Assembly (NCBI RefSeq): GCF_002443255.2
Contig: NW_019211458.1
Location: 38,945,897-39,009,896 of the forward strand
Origin: Varroa destructor
Lineage: Eukaryota; Arthropoda; Arachnida; Mesostigmata; Varroidae
Length of the DNA: 64,000 nucleotides
Direction: 5' to 3'
Below, piece after piece: positions 62,201 through 64,000 of the stretch. The notes under the pieces were generated by a model. The model was not told the DNA's origin and did no database searches. It worked only from the letters and a program-made list of their open reading frames with translations. Both the position numbers and the translations under genes were made by a program. The first letter of the stretch is position 1; the number at the start of each line of letters is the position of its first letter.

Positions 62201-62535
62201 GTGTTTTTTATGTAACTTCGCAAAAGAGCATATGGACATATTACTAGAAAAATACGTACAGTCAGGAAAGTTGTCAAAATAAAAATGCAACTTTATAGTA
62301 GGAGTTCATTCGGTAACAGTTTTGGGACAGATAGTATTACTTAAAGATACTATTTTGCTTTTTTATTTTACTTATCTAGTTTTTTTTTCTCTCAGGATAA
62401 CAGGGCTCAACATCAATACTTTTAGATCCTTCCAGTAAAAAATGCTCATTCAATAAAATTCGATTTCGAGTGCTATGCTATTGACAAAAAAAGCTTAAAA
62501 GTCATCAAAGGGTTACAAGCAGCGTTCGGTACATA

Positions 62536-62626
62536 TGTGCTCAAGCACGATGGTGTGATCGCTCATTGTGCTTAAGCACACATGGATTATAATAATCTTT
62601 TTCTTTTGACATCAGTGCTTGAGTAC
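62536..62626. repeat. Cluster of three GTGCTYRAGCAC-type palindromes
   Basis: GTGCTCAAGCAC (62537-62548), GTGCTTAAGCAC (62568-62579, a perfect palindrome) and GTGCTTGAGTAC (62615-62626). The first two are also the cores of a larger inverted repeat with 17-base arms at 62536-62552 and 62564-62580. It stands at the left edge of a GC-rich island. Confidence 0.75.
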
Positions 62627-62629
62627 ACC

Positions 62630-63900
62630 ATTTCAGTGTCGTATTTACCGATATCGTACAATGCATTCGGTAACTACAAACGTCGTAGCCGCCTATTCGC
62701 GCCCGCTTCCGTCTGTCGGTCCCTATTGTGCTTTTGACTTCGCGCCATATCAAGTCGGTACTTCCATTCACGTAGCTATGCGTCAGCCAGACAATCACTC
62801 CTCTTCTCAGCAGGTTCTGCCGTTCGGCTCTCGGCTGTTTTCCCCTTCGCGCAAAATTGTTATTGTTGCGGTTTTTGTTTTTGTTGTTGTCGTCGTCGTT
62901 GTTGAAGTGTACTGCAATCCAACACAAGAAGCCGGTTATTCCTTTCTCTCTGCCTTTCCGTTGTAAGCAGCCATGGCACATCGGTGCCCTGGGCCAAATT
63001 CTCTAAGATCCCTAAAGAAAAAGCGCTATGCAAGCGATGAGAGAATCAGATCGAAAGAACGCCTCGTGAAAACGAAGATGGCACGACCCAGAAACGGCGG
63101 TAGCAAAATTAACGCGGGACAGAAGAAAATGACATTGAAAAAATCAACCCGCGACGCTATCCCCAACGCTGCTCTTCTTCTAGTCGCCGGAGCGTCTATA
63201 GTGCCGTCGACGATCCACTGCCACCTCTCAACCAGCCTATCGTAAAAGCGACCGCTTCGTCTGCTAGTTCCCCTAGTGTTTCCCCTTAAAATTCCATTAG
63301 GGATGAGGTTGCAGAAAGGCTCTTTCTGCTACTGCGGTTGCCTGTCTCATTTCAATCGCTTCTGCGCATCGCTTGCCGGCGCTGTGTACAAGTAGTCTCT
63401 GGATTGGCGGGCATGGGGGAGTGGGGTGCGCGTCCGTGGATGCCTTCTCCGTAGTTCCGCCGGTTTTTCTCAAGAGCGCAAACGGCGCGAGACAACGGAT
63501 ATCCTCAATTCTCCGTACTCGGGGCCCTGGTCTTAGAAAAAAAAGATGAGTGGGCGCATAGAGCAAAATGGGGCGGATGAGGGTAGACATGGAAGAAAAA
63601 GGAAGCAAGTAGAGGATGAAGCCGGCTGAGTCTCGACTGAGCTAGGGGTAACTTAGAGGACTGGGGTGGGCTGTGGAGAAGAGACACTAGATTGGCGAAT
63701 GCTGACCGACAGACGGGAACGGCAATGGAAAAAGAGCTGGGGCAACCAGCAGGAGTTCTCCACAGTTTCCGCCGCCATAACAACTGTCGCCGCCGTAGCC
63801 ACTACCTTGATATCAGCGACGACAAACGGGCTTGCAATGCAGAAACGACAACAAAGGCGATCCAGGTTACATTTTGAGCCATAATTGTGTGCCACTATCA
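62630..63900. promoter_or_regulatory. GC-rich promoter-like island at the right edge
   Basis: Raised GC and CpG, a GTT/GTC microsatellite-like stretch near 62.86-62.91 kb, and many overlapping stop-poor frames on both strands (115 codons at 62619-62966 plus; 146 codons at 62541-62981 minus). Their sequences are of low complexity and fit no family. The look is that of a CpG-rich promoter and 5' UTR, orientation not determinable. Confidence 0.3.
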
Positions 63901-64000
63901 TTTTCAAGCCACGTACGCTGAAACACCGTCGCGAACTGCAGCGACATCTTATCTGCGACGTTCATACAATCAGGTTAGCGATTCCTCAATTATGCATTGT

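Larger units (their letters stand above)
52972..62530. other. Gene-poor stretch
   Basis: No recognisable gene on either strand. The stretch holds inverted repeats at 57202-57251 and 59144-59207 and an 18-base T run at 58313-58330. A moderately GC-rich zone at 58.4-61.7 kb has frames up to 136 codons (58440-58850, minus) without family resemblance. It could be an intron of a gene starting at 52.9 kb. Confidence 0.35.

Noticed and set aside
62541..62981. 146-codon minus and 115-codon plus frames at 62.6-62.9 kb
   Set aside because: Both owe their length to GTT/GTC (AAC/GAC) repeats that give poly-Val or poly-Asn/Asp; the apparent transmembrane segment is a repeat artefact.
1..64000. Prokaryotic features (operons, ribosome binding sites, CRISPR arrays), rRNA and complete tRNA genes
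   Set aside because: No regular direct-repeat array, no Shine-Dalgarno-led gene strings and no full tRNA or rRNA were seen; the gene structure is eukaryotic.

Overview
The window is eukaryotic nuclear DNA: about 60% A+T, with protein-coding genes cut by GT-AG introns of a few hundred bases, AATAAA polyadenylation signals, a decayed mariner transposon and one 100-base assembly gap. Gene content (single-exon polypeptide GalNAc-transferase, dimeric dihydrodiol dehydrogenase, TRAIP, MED18, BRMS1-type Sin3 subunit) and the intron sizes point to an arthropod. A mite is my best guess, but the sequence alone does not prove it.

Layout. Bases 218-424 (+) are the last recognisable exon of a BRMS1/BRMS1L-family Sin3-HDAC subunit that enters from the left. 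About 12.8 kb follow with no recognisable protein, holding a GC-richer promoter or 5' exon zone at 11.3-12.8 kb. Bases 13210-15090 (+) are a complete, intronless N-acetylgalactosaminyltransferase with a lectin tail. Bases 18.1-18.9 kb (+) are a broken mariner transposase beside an AT-rich block. A long gene-poor stretch leads to 28299-31584 (+), a complete six-exon dihydrodiol dehydrogenase. It converges on TRAIP (32221-35944, -), an E3 ligase of DNA repair. TRAIP stands head to head with MED18 (37605-39303, +), a Mediator head subunit. Bases 42927-45173 (+) hold a three-exon Gly/Pro/Met/Arg-rich protein with a Q/N/Y/G tail and an RRQQPY terminus that recalls the PY nuclear-import signal of FUS/EWS/TAF15-type proteins. 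From 45.3 kb to the end I recognise no known gene. There are two weak candidate secreted-protein exons (50 kb -, 51.8 kb +), two GC-rich promoter-like islands (52.2-53.2 kb and 62.6-63.9 kb) and several short inverted repeats.

Most named genes are housekeeping functions (chromatin, Mediator, DNA repair, Golgi glycosylation, carbonyl/diol metabolism) with no shared pathway; their grouping looks ordinary. The less ordinary points are short near-perfect hairpins, one of them inside a DHDH intron; a GalNAc-transferase with a changed FHNE motif; a TRAIP that seems to lack the C-terminal PIP box; and the FET-like low-complexity gene without an RRM.
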